From the NCBI RefSeq assembly GCF_016865585.1, contig NZ_JAESND010000007.1, positions 148,079 to 212,078 of the forward strand: a DNA stretch of 64,000 nt. The letters are read 5' to 3'. The position numbers and the translations under genes are program-made. Origin of the DNA: Jeongeupia naejangsanensis (lineage in GTDB: Bacteria > Pseudomonadota > Gammaproteobacteria > Burkholderiales > Chitinibacteraceae). Each line of letters starts with the position of its first letter. Positions within the stretch are counted from its first letter, which is position 1. Shown one piece after another: positions 51,678 to 61,040 of the stretch. The notes beneath the pieces were generated by a model that made no database searches, was not told the origin of the DNA, and worked only from the letters and a program-made list of their open reading frames with translations.

Positions 51678-53126
51678 ATGCAACAGCACAGATACTGGCT
51701 GGGTGCCGGATTGCTGGCACTGGCCAGCGCCGGTCATGCCGCCGCGCCGAGCAACGAAGAACTGCAAAAGCAGATTGCTGCCCTGAAGAAGGCGGTCGAG
51801 GCGCTGCAGCAGCAGCTCGACCAGAACGCGCAGGCCAGCAAGGCTGCGCCGGCGGTACCGGCCGCAACGGCGGTTGCCGCCAGCGATGCGGCCGGCGCGC
51901 CGGCAACGCGCGAAGACCTGCAGGGCGTGCAGGCCGACCTCGAGAACTTCAAGTATCAGGTCCAGCGTGATCGCGACACCGCGACGGCGACTAGTACGCG
52001 GGCACTCAACGTTGGCGGAACGATTCAGGCGCGCGCCGCCTACTCGACCCAGAACACCAGCACGCCTGCCGCCACGCCGGCCGGTGTCGTCAACGACCGC
52101 AATTCGAGCTTCGACGTGCCGACGGCGATCCTCGCGTTCACCGGCAACCTCTACAAGGATTACGACGAAGGCCGCAACCTCGGTTACCGGCTCTCGGCCG
52201 GTGCGTCACAGCAGACGGCGAGCAACAACAGTTTCCTCAACCTGCTCGATGCCTATCTGACCTACTCGGTGCTGCCGACGATCGATCCGGCGACCCCGCG
52301 TCTCGACGTCGCCTTCGGCCAGCAACTGCTGCCGTTCGGTCTCGAAGTGCCGGCGACCGAAGACCTGAAGCCGGTCATCCTGAACGCCCAGTTCACCACC
52401 CGTCTCGGTCTGGCGCAGCGCCAGATCGGCCTGATCGCCCGCGGCGACTTCGATCCGGTGGTCGATTACGGCTACAACTACCGTGCGCCATTGCTCTCGT
52501 ACGCCTTCGGCGTCGTCAACGGCAACGGTCCGAACACCTCGGACAACAACAGCGCCAAGGACTGGGTCGGCCGGCTCGCGTTCACCGTGCCCTCCGATTA
52601 CAACTCGTGGTGGCGTCAGCTCACCGTCGGCGGCTCGTTCTACCGCGGCAAGGCCAACCTGTTCGTACCGGGCAGCAGCACGCTGGTCGGCACCGGCGAC
52701 CGGGTCCGCTACGGCCTCGACGTGACCTACAACCACGAACCGTTCGGCATTACCTACGAATACATCCAGGGCCGCGACGACACCCCGATCGGTACGACAC
52801 AGGCCAACACCAAGGTCGCGTCGATCAAGAGCGATTCGCACACCGCGACCTTCTTCTACAACTTCGGCGAACAGTTCGTGAAGGGCTTCCGCGCCCAGGG
52901 TCGTTACGACGACTGGTGGCCGAAGTCCTACCAGCCGTTCTTCCGCTATGACCGCTTCGACCCGAACACCGACAAGACGAGCGACGAATCGACCGTCTAC
53001 ACGGCGGGCCTGAATGTGTTCTTCGCCCAGACGACCAAGTTCCAGCTCAACGTCAATTACACCGACGACAAGGCCAAGAGCCTCTCGTACAGCGACTTCC
53101 TCGCCCAGTTCCAGTTCGGTTTCTAA
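51678..53126 (+). CDS. outer-membrane porin (OprO/OprP-like)
   Basis: A 482-residue porin. The signal peptide ends AGHAAAPS; then a coiled-coil segment (EELQKQIAALKKAVEALQQQL), an Ala-rich linker, and a beta-barrel from about residue 110 to the terminal ...FLAQFQFGF with the C-terminal Phe required for BAM recognition. The coiled coil plus 16-strand-like barrel resembles phosphate-selective OprO/P porins. As the first gene of a sulfur operon it probably admits the sulfonate or ester substrates. Confidence 0.85.
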   Translation: MQQHRYWLGAGLLALASAGHAAAPSNEELQKQIAALKKAVEALQQQLDQNAQASKAAPAVPAATAVAASDAAGAPATREDLQGVQADLENFKYQVQRDRDTATATSTRALNVGGTIQARAAYSTQNTSTPAATPAGVVNDRNSSFDVPTAILAFTGNLYKDYDEGRNLGYRLSAGASQQTASNNSFLNLLDAYLTYSVLPTIDPATPRLDVAFGQQLLPFGLEVPATEDLKPVILNAQFTTRLGLAQRQIGLIARGDFDPVVDYGYNYRAPLLSYAFGVVNGNGPNTSDNNSAKDWVGRLAFTVPSDYNSWWRQLTVGGSFYRGKANLFVPGSSTLVGTGDRVRYGLDVTYNHEPFGITYEYIQGRDDTPIGTTQANTKVASIKSDSHTATFFYNFGEQFVKGFRAQGRYDDWWPKSYQPFFRYDRFDPNTDKTSDESTVYTAGLNVFFAQTTKFQLNVNYTDDKAKSLSYSDFLAQFQFGF

Positions 53127-53136
53127 GGAGATGAAC

Positions 53137-54210
53137 ATGCAACGTAGACATTTCCTTCTTTCCACGCTGGCTCTGGCGCTGGGACTTTCGCTGCCCGTGG
53201 CGGGCCGCGCCGACGACAAGCCGGCGGTGATCCGCATTGGCGTCGCATCGGTCGGGACCGGCAACCGGCCGGTATTCGGCGGCTCGTCGGTCGCGCTCGC
53301 CAACGTCAAGGGCGTGCTCGAGGAGGAGTTCAAGGCCGACGGCATCAAGGTCGAGTGGAACTTCTTCAAGGGCGCGGGCCCGGCGGTCAACGAGGCGGTG
53401 GCCAACAAGCTGATCGACTTCGCCTGGCAGGGCGACCTGCCGTCGCTGATCGGCAAGGCCGGCGGACTCAAGACCCGGCTGCTGATTGCCGACGGCACGC
53501 GCGGCAACGCGTATCTGGCGGTGCCGGCCGACTCGACCGCGAAATCGATCGACGACCTCAAGGGCCGCAAGGTGGCGCTGTTCAAGGGCACCAACGCACA
53601 GCTCGTCGTCGCCAAGGTGCTCGATGCGCGCGGTGGCCTGTCCGAGCGCGATTTCAAGTCGATCAACATGGACGGCGCGACGACGCAGGCGGCGATCGCG
53701 ACCAAGGACATCGACGCCGGCTGGTTCGGTGCCGAGGTCTACGGCCTCGTCGACCGCGGCATCGCGCGCATCGTCTACACGACCAAGGGCCAGTCGCCGA
53801 ATCTGGCCCGGCAGACGCACTTCCTCGTGACCGAAGACTTCGAGAAGAAGTACCCGCAGATCACCCAGCGCGTCGTCACCGCGCTGGTGAAGCAGGCGGC
53901 GTGGGCGTCGGACGACAAGAACCGCGAGCAGGTACTGCAGCAGTGGAGCAAGTCCGGCGTGCCGTACAGCGCGTGGAAGCTGGACTACGACGGCACGCCG
54001 CTGCGCGTGCGGCTCTCGCCGCTGTTCGACGACTACTTCGTCCAGCACTACCGCGATGCGCTGGCGCTGTCGAAGAAATACAAGCTCGTCCGCGGTGATG
54101 TCGACATCGATACCTGGCTCGAGCCCAAGTACCAGCGTCAGGCGCTGCGTGACCTGAAGCTCGAAGGCTACTGGCCGGACAACGACGCCAAGGGCACGCC
54201 GAAAAAATAG
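53137..54210 (+). CDS. aliphatic sulfonate-type substrate-binding protein 1
   Basis: A 357-residue periplasmic binding protein of the SsuA/TauA (NMT1-like) family. It begins MQRRHFLLSTLALALGL, a signal with an RR motif possibly used by the Tat system; GGAG lies 6 bases upstream. The core FFKGAGPAVNEAVANKLIDF and TTQAAIATKDIDAGWFG are shared with the next two genes, so the three arose by tandem duplication. It starts 10 bases after the porin stop. Confidence 0.9.
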   Translation: MQRRHFLLSTLALALGLSLPVAGRADDKPAVIRIGVASVGTGNRPVFGGSSVALANVKGVLEEEFKADGIKVEWNFFKGAGPAVNEAVANKLIDFAWQGDLPSLIGKAGGLKTRLLIADGTRGNAYLAVPADSTAKSIDDLKGRKVALFKGTNAQLVVAKVLDARGGLSERDFKSINMDGATTQAAIATKDIDAGWFGAEVYGLVDRGIARIVYTTKGQSPNLARQTHFLVTEDFEKKYPQITQRVVTALVKQAAWASDDKNREQVLQQWSKSGVPYSAWKLDYDGTPLRVRLSPLFDDYFVQHYRDALALSKKYKLVRGDVDIDTWLEPKYQRQALRDLKLEGYWPDNDAKGTPKK

Positions 54211-54223
54211 TCGCTACCAGCTA

Positions 54224-54268
54224 CGGGCCGAACCGGCCCGGACAGACCGGTGGCGCCCACAAGGCGCC
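54224..54268 (+). promoter_or_regulatory. two intercistronic hairpins
   Basis: CGGGCCG-aac-CGGCCCG (54224-54240) and GGCGCC-cacaa-GGCGCC (54252-54268) lie in the 82-base spacer between substrate-binding genes 1 and 2. Without U-tracts they probably protect or process mRNA, allowing the upstream genes to be made in excess. Confidence 0.5.
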
Positions 54269-54292
54269 GCATCCACCGCAGGAGAGAAAACC

Positions 54293-55354
54293 ATGAAAAC
54301 ACTGTTCCGTTTCGCCGCCGCCGCACTGGCCTTTGCGCTGGGCGCCGATGCCATCGCGGCCGGCGCACCGAAAGTCATCCGTATCGGCGTCTCGCAAGTC
54401 GGCACCGGCAACCGCCCGGTCGTCGGCGGCAGCACCATCGGCGTCGTCGCCAGCCGTGGCGAGATCGAGGAGGAGTTCCGCAAGGACGGCATCAAGGTCG
54501 AGTGGAATTACTTCAAGGGCGCCGGTCCGGCCGCCAACGAGGCGCTGGCCAACAAGCTGCTCGACTTCATTTTCCAGGGCGACATGGCCTCGCTGGTCGG
54601 CCGCTCCAGCGGACTCAAATCGAAAATCATCGTCGCGCAGACCCGCAACGGTCCCGGCTACATCGCCGTGCCGACCGGTGGCAACGAGCAGAGCATCGAT
54701 GACCTGAAGGGCAAGAAGCTGGCGGTGTTCAAGGGTACGGCCGGCCAGCTTCAGCTGGCGCGGGTGTTCGATCAGAAGGGGCTCGCCGAGCGCGATTTCC
54801 GCACCATCAATATGGATACCGCGACCACGCAGGCGGCGATCGCGACCAAGGACATCGATGGCGGGCTGTTCGGCGCCGACATCTTCCCGCTGGTCGATCG
54901 CGGCATTGCCCGCGTCATCCAGAAAACCGGCCCGGAGTTCGGCCTGACCAGCCACGTGCTGGTGACCGAGGACTTCGAGAAACAGTACCCGGAAATCGTC
55001 CAGCGCTTCGTCAACGTGGTGGTGAAGACGCAGGCGTGGGTCGGCGACGAGAAGAACCGTGATCAGGTGTTCCAGCAGTGGGCCAAGTCGGGCACGCCGT
55101 ATTCGGCCTTCAAGCGCGATTACGAGGGGACCTCGCTGAAGGAGCGCCAGAGCCCGCTGCTGGACGAGAACTTCTACGCCCACTACCGCGATTCGCTGGC
55201 GCTGGCGAAGAAATTCAAGCTGGTGCGCGGCGATATCGACATCGATCAGTGGTTCGAGCCCAAGTACCTGAAGCAGGCGCTGAAGGAACAGAAGCTCGAA
55301 GGCTACTGGGCCGAGCTGAACGTGGCCGGCAAGCCCAAACTCGCGGCCAAGTGA
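54293..55354 (+). CDS. aliphatic sulfonate-type substrate-binding protein 2
   Basis: A 353-residue paralogue of protein 1 with a Sec signal ending near AIAAGAP. Shared blocks are IRIGVSQVGTGNRPVVGGST, KGAGPAANEALANKLLDF and TTQAAIATKDIDGGLFGADI. Differences cluster in the pocket-lining segments (FQGDMASLVGRSSGL versus WQGDLPSLIGKAGGL), suggesting a different ligand. Middle of the tandem triplet. Confidence 0.9.
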   Translation: MKTLFRFAAAALAFALGADAIAAGAPKVIRIGVSQVGTGNRPVVGGSTIGVVASRGEIEEEFRKDGIKVEWNYFKGAGPAANEALANKLLDFIFQGDMASLVGRSSGLKSKIIVAQTRNGPGYIAVPTGGNEQSIDDLKGKKLAVFKGTAGQLQLARVFDQKGLAERDFRTINMDTATTQAAIATKDIDGGLFGADIFPLVDRGIARVIQKTGPEFGLTSHVLVTEDFEKQYPEIVQRFVNVVVKTQAWVGDEKNRDQVFQQWAKSGTPYSAFKRDYEGTSLKERQSPLLDENFYAHYRDSLALAKKFKLVRGDIDIDQWFEPKYLKQALKEQKLEGYWAELNVAGKPKLAAK

Positions 55355-55358
55355 GGCG

Positions 55359-56408
55359 ATGATGAAACGCGCACTCGTCTCCTTGCTGTTCGGTTTTGTG
55401 TCGGCGTTCGGTGTCGCTGCCAACCCGGCGGTGATCCGCGTCGGCGTGTCGACCGGTGCCAGTGGCAGCCCGGCCACCTTCGGCGGTGCGGCCACGGCGA
55501 TCGCGCAGCAGCGCGGCGTGCTCGAGGCCGCGTTCAAACCCGACGGCATCAAGGTCGAGTGGGTGTTCTTCAAGGGTGCCGGCCCGGCCGCGAACGAGGC
55601 TCTGGCCAGCAAGCAGCTCGACTTCATCTGGCAGGGCGATCTGGCCGCGATCACCGGCAAGGCCGGCGGCCTGAAAACACGCATCCTGCTCGGTGACAGC
55701 CGGCTGGCGCCGAGTTACCTCGTCGTGCCGGCGAAATCGAAAGCCGCCTCGCTCGAAGACCTGAAAGGGCAGAAGTTCGCGCTGTTCAAGGGCACGACGC
55801 AGCAACTGACGTTCAACCGGATCGCTGCGCAGCGCGGTCTGGCCGAGCGCGACTTCCGGACCATCAACATGGACGGGGCGACCACACTGGCGGCGCTGGC
55901 TGCCGGCGATGTCGACGGCGTCTATCTGCCGGTGAACGCATTGCAGCTGCAGGAGCGCGGGCTCGTCCGGGTGATCGAGGACACGCGCCGCGATCCGCTG
56001 GTTGCGGCCCATACGCACCTGCTGGTCGACGCCGCATTCGAGCAGCGTTATCCGCAGCTGGTGCAAAAGCTGGTCAGCGCCCTGGTGGCCAACGCAGCGT
56101 GGACGAGCGACGAGGCCAATCGCCAGCAGGTGTTCACCGGCTGGGCGCGCGCCGGCGTGCCGGTTTCGGCGTGGCAGCGCGATTACCAGCCCGATGCGCT
56201 GAAGCAGCGGCTAACGCCCTTGCTCGATCCGTTCTTCTACGCGCACTACCGCGATGCGGTGCGCTTCGCGCGCCAGTTCGGCCTGATCCGCAAGGATGTC
56301 GACGTCGACGCCTGGATTGCGCCGCAATACCTGCGCGAGGCGCTGAAGGCGCAGAAGCTCGAACAGTACTGGACGCCGCTGGCGGCCGACGGCAAGGGGG
56401 CGGCGTGA
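55359..56408 (+). CDS. aliphatic sulfonate-type substrate-binding protein 3
   Basis: A 349-residue paralogue, the most divergent of the three: VGVSTGASGSPATFGGAAT replaces the GTGNRP motif, and the TTQAAIATKDID block becomes TTLAALAAGDVDG. The signal peptide is MKRALVSLLFGFVSAFGVAA. It starts 4 bases after the previous stop, and the MFS gene begins in its stop codon (GTGA). Confidence 0.9.
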   Translation: MMKRALVSLLFGFVSAFGVAANPAVIRVGVSTGASGSPATFGGAATAIAQQRGVLEAAFKPDGIKVEWVFFKGAGPAANEALASKQLDFIWQGDLAAITGKAGGLKTRILLGDSRLAPSYLVVPAKSKAASLEDLKGQKFALFKGTTQQLTFNRIAAQRGLAERDFRTINMDGATTLAALAAGDVDGVYLPVNALQLQERGLVRVIEDTRRDPLVAAHTHLLVDAAFEQRYPQLVQKLVSALVANAAWTSDEANRQQVFTGWARAGVPVSAWQRDYQPDALKQRLTPLLDPFFYAHYRDAVRFARQFGLIRKDVDVDAWIAPQYLREALKAQKLEQYWTPLAADGKGAA

Positions 56409-57607
56409 ATCCGTTGCACGCCTTTGTCGCCCGGCACCGCTTCCTGCTCGGCTTCGTGCTGCTGACGTCGACGGCGGGGATCAGCGTCGGTCTGGCCAAG
56501 GTCACGACCTCGTTGTACGCGTTGTCGCTGGGCGCCAGCGCGACCAGCTTCGGGCTGATCGCCGGCGCGCAGAGCATCGGCATCCTGTTCATGAGCCTGG
56601 CCGTCGGCGTCATGGTCGACCAGTACGGCCCGGGCCGGCTATTCCGCATCGGTTGCGTGCTGGTCGGGCTGGTGTATCTGGCGGTGCCGTTCTTCGCCTC
56701 GGTGCCGTGGCTGCTGACGTGCACGGCGCTGGTCAGCTTCGTGATGCCGCTGCGCTTCGTCTCGCTCAACACGGTGTTCATGCAGCAGCTCGAACGCGTC
56801 GGCGAGACCAAGGCCGGCTGGTTCCGCGGCTCGCACATGCTCGGCATGTTCCTGCTCGGCCCGGTGCTGGCGGCGGGCATCGTCGACTGGATCGGTTTCG
56901 CCGCGAGCTACTGGCTGATCGGCACGACGTTTGTCGCGGCGGTGCTGCTGGCACCGCTGGTTTTCGGCCCGGCGCGCTACCGCGCTGAGGCGCCGAGGTC
57001 GCTGAACTGGCGAGAGCTGCGCAGCCAGATGGCGCTGCTGGCTGATGACGTGTCGCTGCGCGATGTCAGCGTGATCGAGTTCGTCGGTGGCGCGGCGCAT
57101 ATGTATTACAGCTTTTTCATCGTCGCGGTCGCCGTCCACGGTTTCGGCCTCGGCGCATCGCATGCCGCCGGGCTGATCTCGCTGCAGGGCGCGGCCTATA
57201 TCGCAGCGCTGTTCCTGCTCGGTGCCGGGCTGCCGCGACTGGGTGAAGCCCGTTTCTATCTGGGAGGCTTCACGCTGGCATCGGCCGGCCTGCTGCTGAT
57301 CGGCCTCGCGCGTGCACCGGTCCTGCTGTGGCTGGGTGCACCGCTGCTCGGCCTGGGGCTGGGCATCCAGCAGATCGCCAATCTGGCGCGCTTTGCCCGG
57401 ATCGGCGCGCGGCTCGGTCGCGGCAAGGTCGCCGGCCTGATGGCCCTGGTCGGCCCGGCGGGCGGCCTGTTCGGCAGCGTCGCCGGCGGCGTGCTCGGCG
57501 AGCTGTTCGGCCTGCAGCCGCTCTTCCTCTGTTTCGTCCCGTGTTTTCTCTGGTTCGCCTGGCGCGTGTTCGCGCGCCGCGATGCCGTTCTTGTACAAGG
57601 AGTCTGA
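56405..57607 (+). CDS. MFS transporter embedded in the ABC operon
   Basis: A 400-residue major facilitator starting with GTG in a GTGA overlap with the preceding gene, so it is translationally coupled. About twelve helices; the opening LLGFVLLTSTAGISVGLAKV and the GVMVDQYGPGRLFRIG loop 2-3 motif A are clear. Its place between binding proteins and ABC permeases is unusual; it may export a by-product (sulfite, aldehyde) or import a related sulfur source. Confidence 0.87.
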   Translation: MNPLHAFVARHRFLLGFVLLTSTAGISVGLAKVTTSLYALSLGASATSFGLIAGAQSIGILFMSLAVGVMVDQYGPGRLFRIGCVLVGLVYLAVPFFASVPWLLTCTALVSFVMPLRFVSLNTVFMQQLERVGETKAGWFRGSHMLGMFLLGPVLAAGIVDWIGFAASYWLIGTTFVAAVLLAPLVFGPARYRAEAPRSLNWRELRSQMALLADDVSLRDVSVIEFVGGAAHMYYSFFIVAVAVHGFGLGASHAAGLISLQGAAYIAALFLLGAGLPRLGEARFYLGGFTLASAGLLLIGLARAPVLLWLGAPLLGLGLGIQQIANLARFARIGARLGRGKVAGLMALVGPAGGLFGSVAGGVLGELFGLQPLFLCFVPCFLWFAWRVFARRDAVLVQGV

Positions 57608-57609
57608 TC

Positions 57610-58455
57610 ATGTCTTTGACCGAAACACTGCCCGTACCGGCGCTGGCGGCTCCCGCTGCCGCCGCCCGGACCGCGCAGTTGCTGGCCGGTTTGCGCAGCC
57701 GGATCTGGCGCGGGGCGCTTGCGCTGATCCTGCCGCTGGCGGTTCTGGCGTTGTGGCATGCCGCCACGCTGAACGGCTGGGTGGCGCAGCAGATCCTGCC
57801 TGCGCCGACGCTGGTATGGAGCACGCTGTTCGATCTGTGGGATTCGGGCGAACTGTGGACGAACCTGTCCATCAGTCTGACCCGCGTGGCGTGGGGCTTT
57901 TCGGCCGCACTGGTGTTCGGGCTGGCACTGGGCGTGGCGATGGGCTTGTCGAAAACTGCCGAGGCGTATCTGTACCCGAGCTTCAAGGCGATTTCCGAAG
58001 TGCCGGTGCTGGGCTGGATTCCGCTCCTGATCATGCTGGTCGGCATCGGCGAGGCGATGAAGATCCTCGTGATCGCCAAGGCTGCAGCGGTGCCGATCAC
58101 GATCAACACCCAGCAGGGCATCCGCAACATTCCGCAAGCCTATCTCGAGGTGGCGCGCGTTTACCGCTTCAACCCGCGCCAGCTGTGGCTGAAGGTGATC
58201 TTCCCGTCGACGCTGCCCAGCCTGTTCAACGGTTTCCGTTACGGGCTGACCAATGCCTGGCTCTCGCTGGTGACGGTCGAACTGCTCGCGTCGAGCGAGG
58301 GCATCGGTTACCAGATGGTCTGGGGCCGGCAGCTGTTCCAGCTCGACGTGGTGATGGCGTGCATGGTCGTCATCGGCGTGGTCGGCCTGGCCATCGACCT
58401 CGTGCTGCAGGTCATCGAAACCCGTTTGCTGCGCTGGCGGCGCGCTGCGTTCTAA
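57610..58455 (+). CDS. ABC transporter permease 1 (SsuC/TauC-like)
   Basis: A 281-residue inner-membrane permease of the binding-protein-dependent type with about six helices. The EAA coupling loop is LEVARVYRFNPRQLWLKVIFPSTLP near residues 180-205, and the segment FKAISEVPVLGWIPLLIM is typical of SsuC/TauC. It starts 2 bases after the MFS stop. Confidence 0.93.
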   Translation: MSLTETLPVPALAAPAAAARTAQLLAGLRSRIWRGALALILPLAVLALWHAATLNGWVAQQILPAPTLVWSTLFDLWDSGELWTNLSISLTRVAWGFSAALVFGLALGVAMGLSKTAEAYLYPSFKAISEVPVLGWIPLLIMLVGIGEAMKILVIAKAAAVPITINTQQGIRNIPQAYLEVARVYRFNPRQLWLKVIFPSTLPSLFNGFRYGLTNAWLSLVTVELLASSEGIGYQMVWGRQLFQLDVVMACMVVIGVVGLAIDLVLQVIETRLLRWRRAAF

Positions 58456-58472
58456 TTCATAGGAAGACCGGT

Positions 58473-59336
58473 ATGAGCAATCCGACCATCCAAACCGTTC
58501 CGGCCATCGTCCCCGACGAAGTGCCGGCCACGCCGAGCGACTCCCGCCCCGGCATCCTGCAACGCGGCCTGCAATTCCTGTGGCGGCGAGACTGGCGCGG
58601 CTTTGTCCTGCCGTTGCTGGCGCTGGCGCTCTGGTGGGGCGTGACGCATTTCAAGCTGGCCAATACCGAAGTACTGGCGCCACCCGGTGCGGTACTGATC
58701 GAAGGGCTGCATCAGGTCTTCAACGGCGGATTCGTCTGGGACCTGACGGCGAGCATTTCGCGCGATCTGGCCGGTTTCACCATCGGTGGCCTGGCGGGGT
58801 TCGCGCTCGGCACCTTGCTCGGCACTTCGCGTCTGGCCGAGCTGCTGGTGGCGCCGAGCTTCAATGCGGTCAAGCAGATCGCGCTGTTCGCGTGGATTCC
58901 GATGATCTCGGTCTGGTTCGGCATGGGCGAGCCGGCCAAGGTGGTGTTCATCTCGCTGGCGGCGTTCTACCCGGTGGCGATCAATACCTTCGAAGGCATC
59001 CGCAGCGTCAACCGCGACTACGCCGAAGTGGCGCGCGTCTACGGGTTCAGCCGGCTGCAGCTGTGGCGCCGGGTGATCCTGCCGGCAGCCAGCCCGCAGA
59101 TCTTCACCGGCCTGCATCTGGCGCTGATCTACGCATGGCTGGCGACCATCGGCGCCGAGTATTTCCTCAAGTCCGGCTACGGCGTCGGCAACTCGATGAT
59201 CGACGGCCGCGAGCATTTCAACATGGGCTCGGTGCTGTTCGGCCTCGTCGTCGTCGGCAGCATCGGCGCATTGCTGAACCAGCTGGCCGTCCGTCTCGAA
59301 CACCGTGCGCTCAAGTGGCGCAACCGCAGCGCCTGA
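58473..59336 (+). CDS. ABC transporter permease 2 (SsuC/TauC-like)
   Basis: A 287-residue permease, paralogous to permease 1, with an N-terminal cytoplasmic extension of about 40 residues before the first helix. The EAA loop is YAEVARVYGFSRLQLWRRVILPAASPQ. Two permeases with one ATPase suggest a heterodimeric membrane part, unlike the homodimeric SsuC. Confidence 0.93.
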   Translation: MSNPTIQTVPAIVPDEVPATPSDSRPGILQRGLQFLWRRDWRGFVLPLLALALWWGVTHFKLANTEVLAPPGAVLIEGLHQVFNGGFVWDLTASISRDLAGFTIGGLAGFALGTLLGTSRLAELLVAPSFNAVKQIALFAWIPMISVWFGMGEPAKVVFISLAAFYPVAINTFEGIRSVNRDYAEVARVYGFSRLQLWRRVILPAASPQIFTGLHLALIYAWLATIGAEYFLKSGYGVGNSMIDGREHFNMGSVLFGLVVVGSIGALLNQLAVRLEHRALKWRNRSA

Positions 59337-59339
59337 TTC

Positions 59340-59355
59340 CGGACGGCACCGTCCG
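59340..59355 (+). promoter_or_regulatory. intercistronic hairpin before the ATPase gene
   Basis: CGGACGG-CA-CCGTCCG, a perfect 7-bp dyad just after the permease 2 stop, followed by A-rich sequence and GGGGA as ribosome site. No U-tract. Confidence 0.45.
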
Positions 59356-59381
59356 ATCCAATCAAAAAGGGGAACCCCAAA

Positions 59382-60188
59382 ATGAGCACGCTCAGTCTCA
59401 ATCACGTCGGCAAACAGTACAGCGTCAAGGGCGAACAGCTCGACGTCCTCGACGACATCAATCTGCACATCCAGCCGGGCGAATTCGTCGCCATCGTCGG
59501 CAGCTCGGGTTGCGGCAAATCGACGCTGCTGCGGCTGGTGATCGGCCTCGATGACGACTATCGCGGCGAGATCCGCATCGACGGCCAGAAGATCAGCGGC
59601 ACCAGCCTCGATCGCGGCATCGTCTTCCAGGAGCACCGGCTGTTTCCGTGGCTGACGGTCGAGCAGAACGTCGGGCTGGCGCTGGAAAATTCGCCGCTCT
59701 CGCAGGCGGAGCGCAGGCAGACGATCGCCGATCACCTCGATCTCGTCGGCCTCAAGGGCTTCGAGACCGCGTACCCGTACCAGCTGTCCGGCGGCATGAG
59801 CCAGCGCGTGGCGATCGCGCGCGGCCTCGTCAACCGTCCGGGCGTGCTGCTGCTGGACGAACCGTTCGGCGCGCTCGATGCGCTGACCCGCGCCAACCTG
59901 CAGGCCGAGCTGCGGCGCATCTGGCAGCAGGAGGGCATCACCATGATTCTGGTGACCCACGACGTCGAGGAAGCGGCCTTCCTCGCCGACCGCGTCATCG
60001 TGCTGCAACCGCGTCCGGGCCGGATCAAGCGCATCGTGCCGGTGACGCTGCCGCATCCGCGCAATCGCGCCGATCCGGCCTTCGTCGCGATCAAGGACGA
60101 CGTGCTGTCGGAGTTCGGCCACGAGCCCAAGCCGCAGCTGCTCGAACCGGTCGCCCGGCCGTTCGGTGATTACGTTTTTGCCTGGTAA
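59382..60188 (+). CDS. ABC transporter ATP-binding protein (SsuB/TauB-like)
   Basis: A 268-residue ATPase. Walker A GSSGCGKST is at residues 40-48, the Q-loop is IVFQEHRLFPWLTV, the signature is LSGGMSQRVAIARGL, and Walker B GVLLLDEPFGALD is complete, with H-loop VTHDVEEA. This is the nitrate/sulfonate/taurine ABC ATPase branch. It drives the two permeases above. Confidence 0.95.
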   Translation: MSTLSLNHVGKQYSVKGEQLDVLDDINLHIQPGEFVAIVGSSGCGKSTLLRLVIGLDDDYRGEIRIDGQKISGTSLDRGIVFQEHRLFPWLTVEQNVGLALENSPLSQAERRQTIADHLDLVGLKGFETAYPYQLSGGMSQRVAIARGLVNRPGVLLLDEPFGALDALTRANLQAELRRIWQQEGITMILVTHDVEEAAFLADRVIVLQPRPGRIKRIVPVTLPHPRNRADPAFVAIKDDVLSEFGHEPKPQLLEPVARPFGDYVFAW

Positions 60189-60213
60189 CCCCGGCCCCGG
60201 AGATCAGAACACG

Positions 60214-61032
60214 ATGAGCGCACTTTTCCAGTTGCTTCATGACCGTTACGGCAGCGAACAGGATGTCCGCGTCGACGGCAACGCCGTGCTTGAAAGCCTG
60301 CTCGGCCACCGCTCGGTCCGTGCCTTCCTGCCGGACGACCTGCCGGCAGGCACGCTCGAAACGCTGATTGCCGCCGCGCAATCGGCCCCCAGCTCGTCCA
60401 ATCTTCAGGCGTGGAGCGTCGTCGCGGTCGAGGATCAGGCCCGCCGCTACCGGTTTGCCGACTGGACGGGCGGCCAGCAGCACATCCGCGATGCACCGCT
60501 GCTGCTCGTCTGGCTGGCCGATCTGTCACGGCTGGAGCGGCTTGGTACGCAGCTCGGCGAGCCGGTGGCCGGGCTCGACTATCTCGATTCCTTCCTGATG
60601 GGCGTGATCGACGCGGCGCTGGCGGCGCAGAACGTCGTCACCGCGGCCGAATCGCTCGGGCTCGGCACCGTTTACATCGGTGCGATCCGTAACCGGATCG
60701 ATCAGGTCGCCGCCGAGCTGGCGCTGCCGGCCAAGGTGGCGCCGGTGTTCGGTCTGGTCATCGGCCATCCTGACCCGACAAGGCCGGCCGCGATCAAGCC
60801 AAGGCTGCCGCAGTCGGCCGTGCTGCACCGCGAGCAGTACGCGGTGAGCGAGCAACAATCGGCGGTCGACGTGTACGACGTGGTGATGCGCCGCTTCTAT
60901 ACCGCGCAGGGATTGCCGCCTCAGGCGTGGTCGGCGCATTCGGTCGCCCGGGTACGCGGGCCGGAAACGCTGTATGGCCGCGACCGCTTGCGCGAGCAGA
61001 TCGAAGCGCTCGGCTTTTTCATCGACAACTGA
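60214..61032 (+). CDS. nitroreductase-family NAD(P)H oxidoreductase
   Basis: A 272-residue flavoprotein of the NfsA/FRP nitroreductase group: LLGHRSVRAFLPDDLPAGTLE at the FMN phosphate site, AAAQSAPSSSNLQAW, and AAESLGLGTVYIGAIRN. Such enzymes release reduced FMN or reduce nitro and quinone substrates. In this operon it could supply reduced flavin to the monooxygenase at 47876; that link is inference. Confidence 0.9.
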   Translation: MSALFQLLHDRYGSEQDVRVDGNAVLESLLGHRSVRAFLPDDLPAGTLETLIAAAQSAPSSSNLQAWSVVAVEDQARRYRFADWTGGQQHIRDAPLLLVWLADLSRLERLGTQLGEPVAGLDYLDSFLMGVIDAALAAQNVVTAAESLGLGTVYIGAIRNRIDQVAAELALPAKVAPVFGLVIGHPDPTRPAAIKPRLPQSAVLHREQYAVSEQQSAVDVYDVVMRRFYTAQGLPPQAWSAHSVARVRGPETLYGRDRLREQIEALGFFIDN

Positions 61033-61040
61033 GGATCATC

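Noticed and set aside
58452..60122. 556-codon leftward open frame
   Set aside because: It is antisense to permease 2 and the ATPase, whose motifs are complete.
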